NCBI GenBank assembly: GCA_947462335.1
Contig: OX381714.1
Span: 41,637,360-41,701,359, forward strand
Direction: 5' to 3'
DNA: 64,000 nt
Source of the DNA: Harmothoe impar
Taxonomy: Eukaryota; Annelida; Polychaeta; Phyllodocida; Polynoidae
Part shown: positions 36,401 to 43,479 of the stretch, piece after piece
How the letters are laid out: every line of letters starts with the position of its first letter
How positions within the stretch are numbered: position 1 is the first letter of the stretch
The notes under the pieces: generated by a model
Told to the model about the DNA's origin: nothing
Seen by the model: the letters and a program-made list of their open reading frames with translations, nothing else
The model's database searches: none
Translations under genes and position numbers: made by a program

Positions 36401-39189
36401 AGAGGCTCCTTACACCAAGGTACAGAGGCTCCTTACACCAAGGTACAGAGGCTGCCTACCCCACGGTGCAGAGGCTGCCTACTCCATGGTACAGAGGCTC
36501 CTTACACCAAGGTACAGAGGCTGCCTACACCAAGTTACAGAGGCTGCCAACACCAAGGTACAGAGGCTCCTTACACCAAGGTACAGAGACTGCCTGCACC
36601 AAGGTACAGAGGCTGCCTACACCAAGATACAGAGGCTGCCTACTCCATGGTACAGAGGCTCCTTACACCAAGGTACAGAGGCTGCCTGCACCAAGGTACA
36701 GAAGCTCCTCACACAACGGTACAGAGGCTGCCTACACCAAGGTACAGAGGCTGCCTACACCAAGGTACAGAAGATCCTTACACAACGGTACAGAGGCTGC
36801 CTACACCAAGGTACAGAGGCTGCCTACACCAAGGTACAGAAGATCCTTACACAACGGTACAGAGGCTGCCTACACCAAGGTACAGAAGGTCCTTACACCA
36901 AGGTACAGAGGCTGCCTACACCAAGGTACAGAAGCTCCTCACACAACGGTACAGAAGCTCCTTACACCAAGGTACAGAGGCTGCCCATCCCACGGTAAAA
37001 AGGCTGCCTACACCAAGGTACAGAGGCTGCCTACTCCATGGTACAGAGGCTCCTTACAACAAGGTACAGAGGCCTCTGCACCATGGTGTAGGCAGCCTCT
37101 GCACCATAGGGTGGGCAGCCTCTGCACCACGGGGTAGGCAGCCTCTGCACCAAGGTGTAGGCAGCCTCTACACCAAGGTATATGGTGTAGGCAGCCTCTA
37201 CACCAAGTTGTATGGGGTAGGCAGCCTCTGCACCATGGTGTAGGCAGCCTATACACCAAGTTCAGGGGTAGACACTAACGCTGGCCTGGGAGCCAATGGC
37301 CCGTAATTTTGAGTCCGGGCCCGCAGTTTTCTTCAGAATAACCTTCTCATGGGCCCGGGTGGCCCACAGGAAATTTTGCAAAATATTTGGAAGGAATACA
37401 CTTGATGAGTATAGTCATGTAATATGTCGTTGGAAAGAGAAAAATGTGAGCAATTGAGGCAATTTGGTCTCATTTTAACATAGATAAATCAGAAATATAT
37501 ATGGTTTTCTCTTTGAAAACAAAAGTAAAATGTGGCCTCTGGCCAACAGCTGAAAATCCGGGCCCATAGATTTTTGGAGCTACGGGCCCGGGTGGCCCAC
37601 AGCTAATAAGGTTAGTGTCTACCCCTGACCGAGGTGTATGGGGTAGGCAGCCTCTGCACCATGGTGTAGGCAGCCTCTACACCATGGTGTAGGCAGCCCC
37701 TACACCAAGGTGTATGGGATAAGCAGCCTCTGCACCATGGTGTAGGCAGCCTCTGCACCATAGGGTGGGCAGCCTCTGCACCACGATGTAGAGGCTGCCT
37801 GAGGTTTTTGTCGGCAAGTTGTTCGTGGCTGACCCCTTTGAGCTATGTTTATGGGCGGGCTTTTTTTTGGTCCTACCCTCCAGAGATGAATTATGTAGCA
37901 GGCTCCCGGCCTGAGACAGCACCTAGTCCTCTCAGTCTTTGCAGTACAGTTACGATTGAATACAATTATCTTTTAGAGCCAACTGGCAATCACAGACCCT
38001 TGCAACAGTACGTCTTGGTACCTGCACACTTTCTTTTCATGTTGAAGTTGAAATAACTACATTCAACATTGGTATCCAAATCAGATATATAGTGCATCAT
38101 TGTACAATACACATTCAATTACAAATCAAATAGCTTCTCATCTAGATCAAATACATTTGTACATACTTATCACTGCACCTGTGACTGATGGGTAAGTACC
38201 GTATCAACCTTTCTACACGAAAGAGTGTGCTATTAAAACAGAAGTGGATTGAATAGACTGCTTGTGGGTGGGATAGCAGGCTGCTCCCAGACTATAGTAT
38301 TAGACTATACACCTGAAGTTCAGGCTGAATCCTACCCCCGGACCCTATCACCTGGTAGAATAGGTAGGCCTACTAGCCCAGATTTTGATACATCTAACCT
38401 ACTACCTTAGTATCATTAAGGTCCTTTTTTGGTTCATTATGAACATAGCTACAGCCTAGGCTACATCATCATTGTACTACATGTATGGCCATGGCATAGA
38501 CCATAGCACTAGTCCTCTCACTTTATTTATAGTATAAGGCCAATACCCTACGGTACCCCTGGGCCCTGGGCCTCAGTGGGAGTGAGTAACAGTAACAGAG
38601 CAGTTACAAAGTTATTAGTTAGTAGATATTAAAGTGTAAACCAGTCCAACATTAAACAGTGTCAACTATCATCAATATCAAATACCGAATAAACTTTTAT
38701 AAAGACAATAGATCGTTGTCTTCGGAGATTAAAAAGTGGCTTTTCTATTGCAATACGTGTAGACTAGTGTCCTTAAGTGGCTTTACAGCACGAAAATGAA
38801 GATTAGCACCGCTTGTTATTACCGGTCAGCTGACCTGTCAAACTTCAAAGTTGGGACCAAAGCAAAGCAAAGTTGGAGCCAGCTGGAGAAGGGTACCTAC
38901 CTTTAAAGTTCTTGATCACAAGTTTCTTGGCAGAACCTGGCTTACTGTTGGCAAGTGGAGATGCACTTTTGTTGAATCCATTATTTGGACTGGCCAGCGC
39001 CGAGAAATTTGCTTTCTTTTGCTGTGTATCTGTCATGTCTGACGCACTATCTTCCCTCAACTTCTTGCTCGTTTGAAAACTCGTGGGGGAGAGTTGACTG
39101 TCACTATGTTTTCGCTTCTTGTTATTGCTGTTGTTGTCGGGTCTCTGTTGCTCTTGCAGGGGGCTCTTATTTGCATTTGACAGAGGCAT
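9371..39189 (-). CDS. CUL4: Cullin-4 (CUL4A/B-like), N-terminal 14 exons; gene runs off the left edge
   Basis: Cullin-4 is the scaffold of CRL4 E3 ubiquitin ligases: its N-terminal cullin repeats bind DDB1 and its C-terminus binds RBX1 and is neddylated. Fourteen exons can be joined in frame (1486 nt, about 495 residues). Together they follow CUL4A/B from the disordered N-terminus (KKLVIKNF) through [93 protein letters not shown] and [20 protein letters not shown] to [15 protein letters not shown] found no downstream exon (starting near the family's DVFEAFYKKDLAKRLL) in the first 9.37 kb, so the cullin-homology, RBX1-binding and neddylation regions lie beyond the window. The longest intron (13180-27474) contains a lectin gene on the other strand. 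The start is the first in-frame ATG of exon 1; a short overlapping upstream ORF precedes it. Confidence 0.97.
9528..9920. repeat. CTTTAAGG-terminal dispersed elements, nested copies 4-5
   Basis: Two partly overlapping copies, with GCATGATGCTTAGATG, CCCTTAAAGGGTTAATGC and GGTCGGCATGATGCTCC. Confidence 0.75.
10625..11390 (+). repeat. 42-bp minisatellite with 240-bp higher-order repeat
   Basis: Unit CATCTTTACCTGCCCACACA followed by CCAGCCTGCAGACACTCACCC. The stretch 10681-10855 is repeated almost without change 240 bases on, a recent duplication. The unit is a multiple of three, so long frames stay open. Confidence 0.95.
12358..12395 (-). CDS. CUL4: CUL4 exon 13 (38-nt micro-exon)
   Basis: Acceptor TTTCAG; encodes [13 protein letters not shown] once joined to the G from exon 12. 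Donor AAG|GTAAGG, phase 0. Identified because it exactly fills the gap between AELI and EASEE. Confidence 0.94.
13051..13179 (-). CDS. CUL4: CUL4 exon 12
   Basis: Acceptor TTTTGACAG; encodes [36 protein letters not shown] and NKPAELI. Donor ATAG|GTAATT, phase 1. Confidence 0.96.
13480..13645. repeat. CTTTAAGG-terminal dispersed element, copy 6
   Basis: GTCGGCATGATGCATAAATC to GCGGCCCTTTAAAGG; 5' part missing. Confidence 0.7.
14498..14704 (+). CDS. C-type lectin exon, first half of the domain
   Basis: Acceptor CCTTTTACAG, donor AAAG|GTGGGT. It holds the first cysteine pair and ends at VDTARNSK. The donor is followed at once by a minisatellite. Confidence 0.88.
14498..20384 (+). CDS. C-type lectin domain protein, two exons; 5' exon not found
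   Basis: Two exons (14498-14704 and 20149-20384) join through a phase-1 intron into a C-type lectin-like domain of about 145 residues. It has the opening [18 protein letters not shown], then [24 protein letters not shown], an EPN motif ([14 protein letters not shown]) typical of mannose-type ligand binding, and WMWNDARC with the Ca-binding WND. The six cysteines are placed as in long-form lectin domains. C-type lectins are usually secreted or membrane-bound sugar receptors. The first exon begins with two bases of a split codon, so an upstream exon, presumably with the signal peptide, is missing; I could not find it. The gene lies in the 14.3-kb CUL4 intron in antisense orientation. Confidence 0.88.
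14705..15050 (+). repeat. Minisatellite in the lectin intron
   Basis: A tandem array based on CATATCAGTCATACAGGG with variable spacers (for example GACGGGATGTGGGT), starting immediately after the lectin exon donor. Confidence 0.9.
15212..15460 (+). CDS. Orphan exon-like segment, function unknown
   Basis: Between a possible acceptor (ATTGGTTAG) and a donor (GGCAGG|GTAGGC) lies an open frame with coding-like composition. It includes [38 protein letters not shown] and [13 protein letters not shown]. The regular hydrophobic spacing looks like real protein, but I do not recognise the family. It lies between the two lectin exons and has no open joining frame with them that I could show. It could be an exon of another nested plus-strand gene or a remnant. 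Confidence 0.35.
16600..16805 (+). other. Pro/Ser-rich open stretch, possible exon
   Basis: An open frame rich in Pro, Ser and Leu (for example [19 protein letters not shown]) ends near a possible donor CCA|GTATTT. An acceptor-like CCCAG precedes it. Low-complexity sequence of this kind also arises by chance in this C-rich DNA. Confidence 0.15.
18040..18272. repeat. CTTTAAGG-terminal dispersed element, copy 7
   Basis: CATCATGATGCACCAATGCG, CATCATGCTGACCC, CACCATGATGCTTGAATGCA and CCGTCCTTAAAGGGA in order. Confidence 0.8.
18630..18825. repeat. CTTTAAGG-terminal dispersed element, copy 8
   Basis: CTTTAAGGACCGAAATGTGC to ATGCGGCCGGTAAAGGG. Confidence 0.7.
19844..19974. mobile_element. MITE of about 130 bp with 24-bp imperfect TIRs
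   Basis: Begins AAGTGTGTATTCCGCCGACG and ends CGTCAGTGGAATGCACGCTT; in the lectin intron. Confidence 0.75.
19984..20148 (+). repeat. Threefold 59-bp duplication of the lectin 3' splice site
   Basis: The unit TTCTACAACTTGTATTATCT followed by a pyrimidine tract and TTACAG occurs three times with a 59-bp step. AG dinucleotides fall at 20029-20030 (copy 1), are mutated to AA at 20088-20089 (copy 2), and are functional at 20147-20148 (copy 3). Use of copy 1 would give a stop two codons later. Confidence 0.9.
20149..20384 (+). CDS. C-type lectin exon, second half of the domain
   Basis: Acceptor CCCTTACAG at 20147-20148, the third copy of a 59-bp tandem duplication of the splice-site region. Encodes [13 protein letters not shown], the EPN and WND motifs and the final cysteines ([11 protein letters not shown]), then TAG. 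Overlapping AATAAA signals occur at 20767-20776, about 385 bases downstream. Confidence 0.9.
20400..20600 (+). promoter_or_regulatory. Cluster of CRE-like TGACGTCA sites
   Basis: TTATGACGTCATC, then ACGTCATGACGTCATGATGA plus CGTCATT and TGTGACGTCCGC within 200 bases, in the lectin 3' region. A CREB/ATF-type enhancer is possible; a simple-repeat origin is also possible. Confidence 0.4.
23118..23342. repeat. CTTTAAGG-terminal dispersed element, copy 9
   Basis: CTTTAAGTACGGCATGTCG to TATGCTGTCCTTAGAGGGTT, with GATCGGCATGATGC inside. Confidence 0.75.
23745..23897. repeat. CTTTAAGG-terminal dispersed element, copy 10 (partial)
   Basis: Contains GTCATGATGCATTCATG and GGCTGCATTCAAACATCC; shortened. 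Confidence 0.65.
24052..24118 (+). CDS. Orphan exon-like segment, function unknown
   Basis: A strong pyrimidine tract and acceptor (CACCCCACCTCAG) are followed by an open frame encoding [20 protein letters not shown] and T, then a donor-like ACA|GTATGC. It looks like a genuine short exon, perhaps from the same plus-strand gene as the segment near 15.3 kb. No family recognised. Confidence 0.35.
25575..25690. promoter_or_regulatory. Triple CACGTG E-box cluster with adjacent ETS site
   Basis: Palindromic CACGTG at 25633-25638, 25645-25650 and 25664-25669 (the last in ATCACGTGACC, close to a CLEAR motif), followed by ACCGGAAGTGAC. Arrangement typical of a bHLH-Zip-responsive promoter, here deep in a CUL4 intron with no identified transcript. 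Confidence 0.4.
27475..27550 (-). CDS. CUL4: CUL4 exon 11
   Basis: Acceptor GTGCAG; encodes [19 protein letters not shown] and MVQQLL, as in the CUL4 segment [15 protein letters not shown]. Donor TTAG|GTGAGT, phase 1. It is followed by the longest intron of the gene. Confidence 0.94.
27920..28132. mobile_element. MITE with TACCGTAAATTC termini
   Basis: TACCGTAAATTCTCGAGTAT to ACCGGGAATTTATGGTA, interior with repeated TATAAGCCG; CUL4 intron 10. Confidence 0.8.
28192..28310 (-). CDS. CUL4: CUL4 exon 10
   Basis: Acceptor GTTGTAG; encodes [33 protein letters not shown] and AYIK. Donor AAG|GTATGT, phase 0. Confidence 0.95.
28335..28562. repeat. CTTTAAGG-terminal dispersed element, copy 11
   Basis: TAACCCTTTAAGGACGCATG, then GTGCATCATGCCGACCC, GTGTCGGCATGATGCC and GCCAGGGCTGCATTC. 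The best example of the nested palindromes. In CUL4 intron 9-10 DNA, next to exon 10. Confidence 0.8.
28938..29005 (-). CDS. CUL4: CUL4 exon 9
   Basis: Acceptor GTTTTCAG; encodes [20 protein letters not shown] and QK, matching CUL4A. Donor AAAAG|GTAAGT, phase 1. Confidence 0.95.
29309..29391 (-). CDS. CUL4: CUL4 exon 8
   Basis: Acceptor CCATTGCAG; encodes [19 protein letters not shown] and IHYLDMST. Donor ACAAG|GTAAAG, phase 2. Confidence 0.95.
29745..29834 (-). CDS. CUL4: CUL4 exon 7
   Basis: Thirty codons flanked by acceptor TACATCAG and donor GAC|GTGAGT. Encodes [10 protein letters not shown] and [15 protein letters not shown], as in CUL4 ([14 protein letters not shown]). Confidence 0.95.
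30028..30335. mobile_element. MITE with A/T-rich TIRs (GGCC-A(n) family), copy 1
   Basis: Begins GGCCAAAAAAAAA then TTGTTTCAGGTAACATGG and ends ACCTGAAACAAACC then TTTTTTTTGGCC. Internal GGGTCGGTAGGTCGG and GGGTCGGCCCTGTT. Confidence 0.85.
30645..32065 (+). repeat. Tandem array of about 70 bp built from a dispersed element, with an insertion
   Basis: About 15 copies of a unit containing GCCATGCTGTCCTTAAAGGG, TTAGTG, GGTCATGATGCATGAATGCA and GGTTCACTTGAAG. The ends resemble the CTTTAAGG-terminal dispersed repeat of this window. A second element (31538-31866) is inserted in the array. Confidence 0.92.
31538..31866. mobile_element. GGCC-A(n) family MITE, copy 2
   Basis: Same termini (GGCCAAAAAAAAAAG, GTGTTTCAGGTTACC) in the opposite orientation, inserted in the 70-bp tandem array. 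Confidence 0.85.
33026..33188 (-). CDS. CUL4: CUL4 exon 6
   Basis: Acceptor AATGTAG; encodes [34 protein letters not shown] and [10 protein letters not shown]. Donor CAG|GTATGT, phase 0. Confidence 0.96.
33621..33694 (-). CDS. CUL4: CUL4 exon 5
   Basis: Acceptor TTTGCAG; encodes [19 protein letters not shown] and ASIW, nearly identical to CUL4A/B. The donor GTAAGG splits the Trp codon (phase 2). Confidence 0.96.
34093..34162 (-). CDS. CUL4: CUL4 exon 4 (starts after an AC acceptor)
   Basis: Encodes [17 protein letters not shown] and SHCRQM, matching the CUL4 segment DSLDSVLFLKK to NHCRQM. The intron before it ends in AC and carries a TCCTTAAC branch site. The donor is ATG|GTACGT. Confidence 0.94.
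34163..34451 (-). other. U12-type AT-AC intron of CUL4
   Basis: On the minus strand the intron begins ATATCCTT (34451-34444) and ends CTTTAC (through 34163). TCCTTAAC at 34179-34172 is the U12 branch-site consensus, with the branch A ten bases from the intron end. Spliced this way, exons 3 and 4 join as HQFVK-ESMDS, aligning without gap to the family's QFREDSLDS. All three hallmarks of a minor-spliceosome AT-AC intron are present. Confidence 0.93.
34452..34555 (-). CDS. CUL4: CUL4 exon 3 (ends at a U12-type donor)
   Basis: Acceptor TTTCCAG; encodes [20 protein letters not shown] through HQFVK. The exon must end at 34452 to join exon 4 in frame. The intron then starts with ATATCCTT, the minor-spliceosome donor consensus. 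No usable GT donor gives the conserved cullin sequence. Confidence 0.93.
34995..35172. mobile_element. Related MITE with AGGCCTAAA termini
   Basis: Starts AGGCCTAAAATAAAAAGTTG with GTGTTCCGGTA and ends TACCAGAACACAAC plus TTTTTTTTTTAGGCCT; CUL4 intron 2. Confidence 0.75.
35288..35403 (-). CDS. CUL4: CUL4 exon 2
   Basis: Acceptor TTTTCCAG at 35404-35405; donor CAG|GTAAGG. Encodes [17 protein letters not shown] through LEELYQ, the first helices of cullin repeat 1, in the region that contacts DDB1. Confidence 0.96.
35890..37262 (+). repeat. 23-bp minisatellite with head-to-head inversion
   Basis: About 50 copies of GCTGCCTACACCAAGGTACA plus GAG run from 35890 to about 37065. Copies then continue in the opposite orientation (GGTGTAGGCAGCCTCTGCAC) to 37262. 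In CUL4 intron 1. Confidence 0.95.
37263..37629. mobile_element. hAT-like non-autonomous transposon (MITE) with 17-bp perfect TIRs
   Basis: Begins CAGGGGTAGACACTAAC and ends with the exact reverse complement. CAGGGGT termini are typical of hAT elements. Flanks ACCAAGTT and ACCGAGGT are similar but not identical, as expected for an 8-bp duplication in repetitive DNA. It sits inside the 23-bp minisatellite. Confidence 0.85.
37630..37800 (-). repeat. Continuation of the inverted 23-bp minisatellite
   Basis: Six to seven more copies in the inverted orientation, separated from the main array by the element at 37263-37629. Confidence 0.9.
38901..39189 (-). CDS. CUL4: CUL4 exon 1
   Basis: Encodes a Ser/Asn/Lys-rich disordered leader with a basic stretch (NNKKRKHSD) that could serve as a nuclear localisation signal. 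It continues with [11 protein letters not shown], like the FSAL segment of CUL4A, and ends at KKLVIKNFK. The donor is AAAG|GTAGGTAC, phase 1. Confidence 0.95.
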
Positions 39190-39193
39190 TCAT
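39167..39193 (-). promoter_or_regulatory. uORF overlapping the CUL4 start
   Basis: Four bases upstream of the CUL4 ATG there is another ATG in a different frame. It opens an 8-codon reading frame (MNASVKCK) ending in TAA 23 bases inside the CUL4 coding region. If transcription starts upstream of it, as is likely for a start so close, it would be met first and could lower CUL4 translation. Its context (ACGGAATGA) has G at -3 relative to the A, which is moderately good. Whether it is used is not known. Confidence 0.5.
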
Positions 39194-40349
39194 TCCGTGT
39201 TTGTGGTCACCTCGATGACCTCGAAATAACCCAAGAAATCAAAAGATCAACAAAGAAGTCTACCCTCAATGAATTGATTCCTTGGAACCAAAATATGGCG
39301 CAACTCTCGTGCGAACTCACGTTTCGGCCGATTTCGGCACGCCGAACTATTATTGCCTCGCATTTAAGGAAATTAATATTGCCGTTTATATTGGACATCT
39401 AAAAATATATACTCTTTAGTAAAATTCGAAGTAGATATGAGACCTATGATTTACATAAGTAAGATTGATATGGTCCCCTCAAACATAAATCAAAATATTG
39501 AATTATATTGCGAGGTCATTCCTGACCTTGGGTTCCCAGTTGCAAATCTCTCGCCGGGTGATTGATTTGTCAAAAATTAGTAAGTAAATCGAGCTTTTCA
39601 TACCACAACCTATGCAAACTGTACACATGTGTGCATGACCTTTATAAGTATACGACTCAACTGGTGGTAAGATTTGCTGTACGCCTTAATTTATCGTAGA
39701 TATCGACCTGTCACAGTGTCACTGTCACTGTCGTCGTGTCTTACTAACTCTTAGAAGTAGTCCCCCTCCCCCCCCACCCCGGCACCCTAGCTACCCAAAC
39801 CCCTGGTGCCCTCCCCCCCCCCCGCCCCAACCGTGACAGTATCACTTGATCAATTGCTCTTTGACTCAACAAGTCAACAGGGGATTTAGGGGGGGGGGGG
39901 GGGAGAGGGTGCTAAAAAAAAGGTCAACCCGGCTTTACAGGGGGGGGGGGGGGTAAAAAGTGTCAACCACTAGTCTTGGGGGGGGGGACAAATTAAATTT
40001 AGATCTACATGTTTTTAGCGAAAAAACAACCGTGATTTGCAACCCGTTGCCGTTGGGGAAGGGTAGGCTGGACTACCGTCCTCACCCCCAGTACCTGCCC
40101 TGGCCGCTCCCACTACCAATCCCACTCTAGACTAGTGCAGGTATAGGCCTATACTATAGTCTATAGGCCTTGGAAAACACATACACCGATACAGCCGTCC
40201 TCCCTCAAAACTGGTAGCCGCTGACATGGGGTTGACCTTTTTGATGTGTATTGATCAATACACATCTAACTACAATAGTGCAACTACTGCGAGGCAGACT
40301 ACCACGATATGTGGCTGACTCCTTGCCAACTTGAGATATGTCCCGTGGG

Positions 40350-40396
40350 GTACTTGATGTACATCTGGACGTTAAACAAATCAATCAATCAATCAC
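40350..40396 (-). repeat. Short dispersed element, second copy
   Basis: Reads TGATTGATTGATTTGTTTAA then CGTCCAGATGTACATC on the minus strand, matching the piece inside the LINE. Confidence 0.65.
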
Positions 40397-40631
40397 TTGT
40401 TGTCGCCAAACCCCAGCATTCCCTTATCCCTAGGGTTAAAAGAGGGTTTTGTCACATTGACTATTTTAGAAGTCTGCGGACCTTTCCAGCACTGCATTCA
40501 TGCATCCATCATGACAATGAAGGGCATGACGCATTAAAGCACCATGCACCCCTTGTTTCATCACATGGCACAGTTAACAAATCAAACAACTACAACTGAT
40601 ACTCAAATATTCCTTTCTTTTTGACTTGCAG

Positions 40632-40877
40632 AAGATGACGATGCCAAGGGACCCCACGGCTGATGCCAAGAACAGCATCGCCGTGTGGGATCTACCCGTG
40701 ATCGACACGCCCTTCACCCGCATGGCCGAGCACTGGTGCACACAGCAGGGCGCTCCGTGTGCTGACTTTGAGATGGATTACTCGAGATGCGCAGGACGTG
40801 TGGGCCTCAAAAATGTGCACAAGTACTGCTCTGAGTACCTGGCTGACTGGAAGGAGTGCCAGTTCAAACTGAAATCT
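40632..40877 (+). CDS. NDUFS5: NDUFS5 first coding exon
   Basis: Three bases of leader then ATG at 40635; both CX9C motifs lie in this exon. Donor AAATCT|GTAAGT, phase 0. Confidence 0.9.
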
Positions 40878-41455
40878 GTAAGTCATTCAGGCCTGTGGGG
40901 AGATGCAGAGATACCACTTTTCTTACTTTTGCAGGAATTCCTACTTTTCACTGGGATTTCTGTCATAGATTATGTTAATTTCCTAGATAAGATATACCAA
41001 AATCTGAAGATTTCCCACACTTTGTCTACCAGGAATTGGCATCTCTGGAGATGGAATGGCGGGGGGGTGGGGGTCATACATTAGAGTTCTGCATCTCAAT
41101 ATTATGGGGCCTCCATATAATGACTGTAAACTCAGCAATAGTGATTAGAAATGTCAGCTTAAATTATATTTGTGGGTGTGGGGGAAGGGGTTTAATACTA
41201 CTGTACTGTGACGCCTCTAATTCTGTTGCATAGTTTTGACATAGTTCTACGAGTTGTATGCTAATCTAGTGCATCTAATTTCCGATTTAGGACTCACTCT
41301 GCAGTGAATCTATAGAACCTAGTAACTAATTCAGTTGATGTGACTTTTTCAATTTGCAGTCTAAACGGTATATTGCGATGCAGGCAGAACGGAAAAAGCA
41401 AGGCGTAGGATTCAAAGAGCCCCCACCCCCGGACAGCGTTCACACCATATATTAA
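40635..41455 (+). CDS. NDUFS5: NADH dehydrogenase iron-sulfur protein 5 (complex I 15-kDa subunit)
   Basis: Two coding exons (40635-40877 and 41360-41455) give a 112-residue protein close to the family's usual length. NDUFS5 is an accessory subunit on the intermembrane-space side of mitochondrial complex I, imported through the MIA40 pathway. The twin CX9C motif is clear (CADFEMDYSRC and CSEYLADWKEC). The tail RYIAMQAERKKQG and PPPPD matches the insect and vertebrate proteins. The coding exon starts just after an acceptor (TTGACTTGCAG, ending 40631), so at least one non-coding 5' exon lies upstream. The first ATG is taken as the start; a second follows two codons later. A polyadenylation signal AATAAA is at 41639. 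Confidence 0.9.
41360..41455 (+). CDS. NDUFS5: NDUFS5 last coding exon
   Basis: Acceptor TTTTTCAATTTGCAG; encodes SKRYIAMQAERKKQGVGF and the Pro-rich tail ending HTIY, then TAA. Confidence 0.9.
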   Translation, partial: SKRYIAMQAERKKQGVGFKEPPPPDSVHTIY

Positions 41456-41638
41456 ACGACGACTACCCTTACTGCTCCACCGCAGTTTAACACCTTGTAG
41501 ACAATAGAGGACAATATGATTAACGTCATTTACCGACACTCATCCTCGAATATATCAATATAAAGGAGGAGTTTTCCTCAGAATATGGCAATGTAATGCA
41601 TATAGTATTCTGCCATGCAAAGTGCTATAACTTGGCAC

Positions 41639-41644
41639 AATAAA
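41639..41644 (+). other. NDUFS5 polyadenylation signal
   Basis: AATAAA 184 bases after the stop codon. Confidence 0.7.
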
Positions 41645-41699
41645 ATGTATATAGAAAATCTAAATTTTGTCGTGTGATTATTCCTGTTACAATATTTTC

Positions 41700-43470
41700 A
41701 CGAGTGAGCCAACAATAATCAATAATATTGTAGTATACTTCAATAGTGAATAGCTGCACAAAGGACTGCACAAGCCCCCTTCAAACGTTAATGCACACCT
41801 ACTTATTTTCTTGTGAAGCCCTGGGTCAATAAAGCAACAATCAATTAGAAGTAACAAATTTTATTAGGGGTAAAGAAAGGCCAGCTTTACTTTAAATCAC
41901 AATAATTTATAGTGTATTTTTTACTGCAAGGTCAGCTTTGTGAACGAGAAAACATCCTTCACATGTATATAAATATGTATTTATAAACAATAATCGTTGT
42001 TCAAAAAAAAAGAAGAAAAAATGCCATTTTGCTGGTCCAATATAATCTTGAATATATATTTTGCTATCACAGTATATATATAGTCCAAAGCAAAGGATTC
42101 CCATTATTCGTAAGTACAGGGCCAGCGTCCGCAGCAATCTCTTTCGTTTGGCAAGCATCTCTAAGTGTCTAAATGAATGGTATTGGCGATTGGCATCACA
42201 TGTGACCCAGGGGAGGGAGAGGGAGAGAGAGAGAGAGAGAGAGAGGGAGGGAGGGAAAAAAATTGGAAAAAAAGAAAGTTTGGAAAAAAAAAAGTTTGAA
42301 AAAAAAAAAAAAAAATTATTAGAGGGAGGTACTCACAAAGCGTCTCATATACCGTCTCAAAAAAGCGTTCCTCAAGCCTTTAACATGGAACTCTATGGGT
42401 TCAACAAGTTGGTGGAGGGCATAAGAGGGAGGTTTTTCCTATACCTGTATTGCTAAAGAAATTAGTGAAAAAAAAGCCAAAAGTGACACTTTTTTAAATG
42501 CCTTTTTTGAGAATTTGAGCAAACCCACATTTACAATATTGGTATGGGGAGATTGGCATTGAGCTGTACGACTCAAAACACAGACATTTCTTTGGCAGGA
42601 AGATTTATTTGCTGAATTATTCGAGGTACAAGTGATGGGAAAAATGTCTTAAATTGGGTTGAGAACCGTCGTATAAGACCCTGAGGCACAGTAGTGCCCC
42701 CGGGTCAATCATCGTTATACATTCAATGAAAGCTACAATGAAAAGATTTTACACAAGTATTCTACTGCAACACACTTAATTTGGTTATCATTTGACCATC
42801 CTGACGTAGATCTGCGCTCAAGTAGGCCTTACCCCAAAAAATATTGGTCCATGAATTATCAGCACCAATTTTCAAGAAATTGAATTTCCTCCTTTTCTCT
42901 CAACATTCACAGTAAACAAAAACTTTCATGTCTAGGCACTGTAGTTTTGTTGGACCATTGATAAACGTTTTGCTCGATTTTATTCACATCAAAATCCACT
43001 GACAAAATATGATTTCAATCATCTTGCCTCACTTGCACCGCTTTCTTGGGGGAACCCATAACCAGATATTTTTGGGTGTGCCCTTACTGTTACAACATAT
43101 CCTTCTCCTGTAAGGCGGTATTGGGGCATTCCTTGTAACATCGCAATCCTTCTTGGTTTACATATTATTAAATGATTCCAGAACGAGATACATGTTGACC
43201 TTGATTATATATACGGACATTATATAGAGGTAAGCACTTGGATAACAATTCGTAAGTTAATTATCACAAATATTTAAATATACAGCAGTCCAACATTATA
43301 GCACTCCAATGCACTATATAGATATATATCTAAAACTGGACATCGACATCCATATAACAGAATCCTTCTAACATAAAGCTATATTTAGTAGAAGTAGAAA
43401 TGCATGAATATCTATATGAAGGAGAACACCATGTTCATGCCTATGAATATGTTTGTGTGTATGTTCATTT
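41700..43470. other. Gene-free stretch
   Basis: AT-rich DNA with a GA microsatellite (42205-42250) followed by A-runs; nothing coding seen. Confidence 0.6.
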
Positions 43471-43479
43471 CAAAATTCA

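Noticed and set aside
36026..37243. Frame of 405 codons made of a [12 protein letters not shown] repeat
   Set aside because: Translation of the 23-bp minisatellite in a CUL4 intron.
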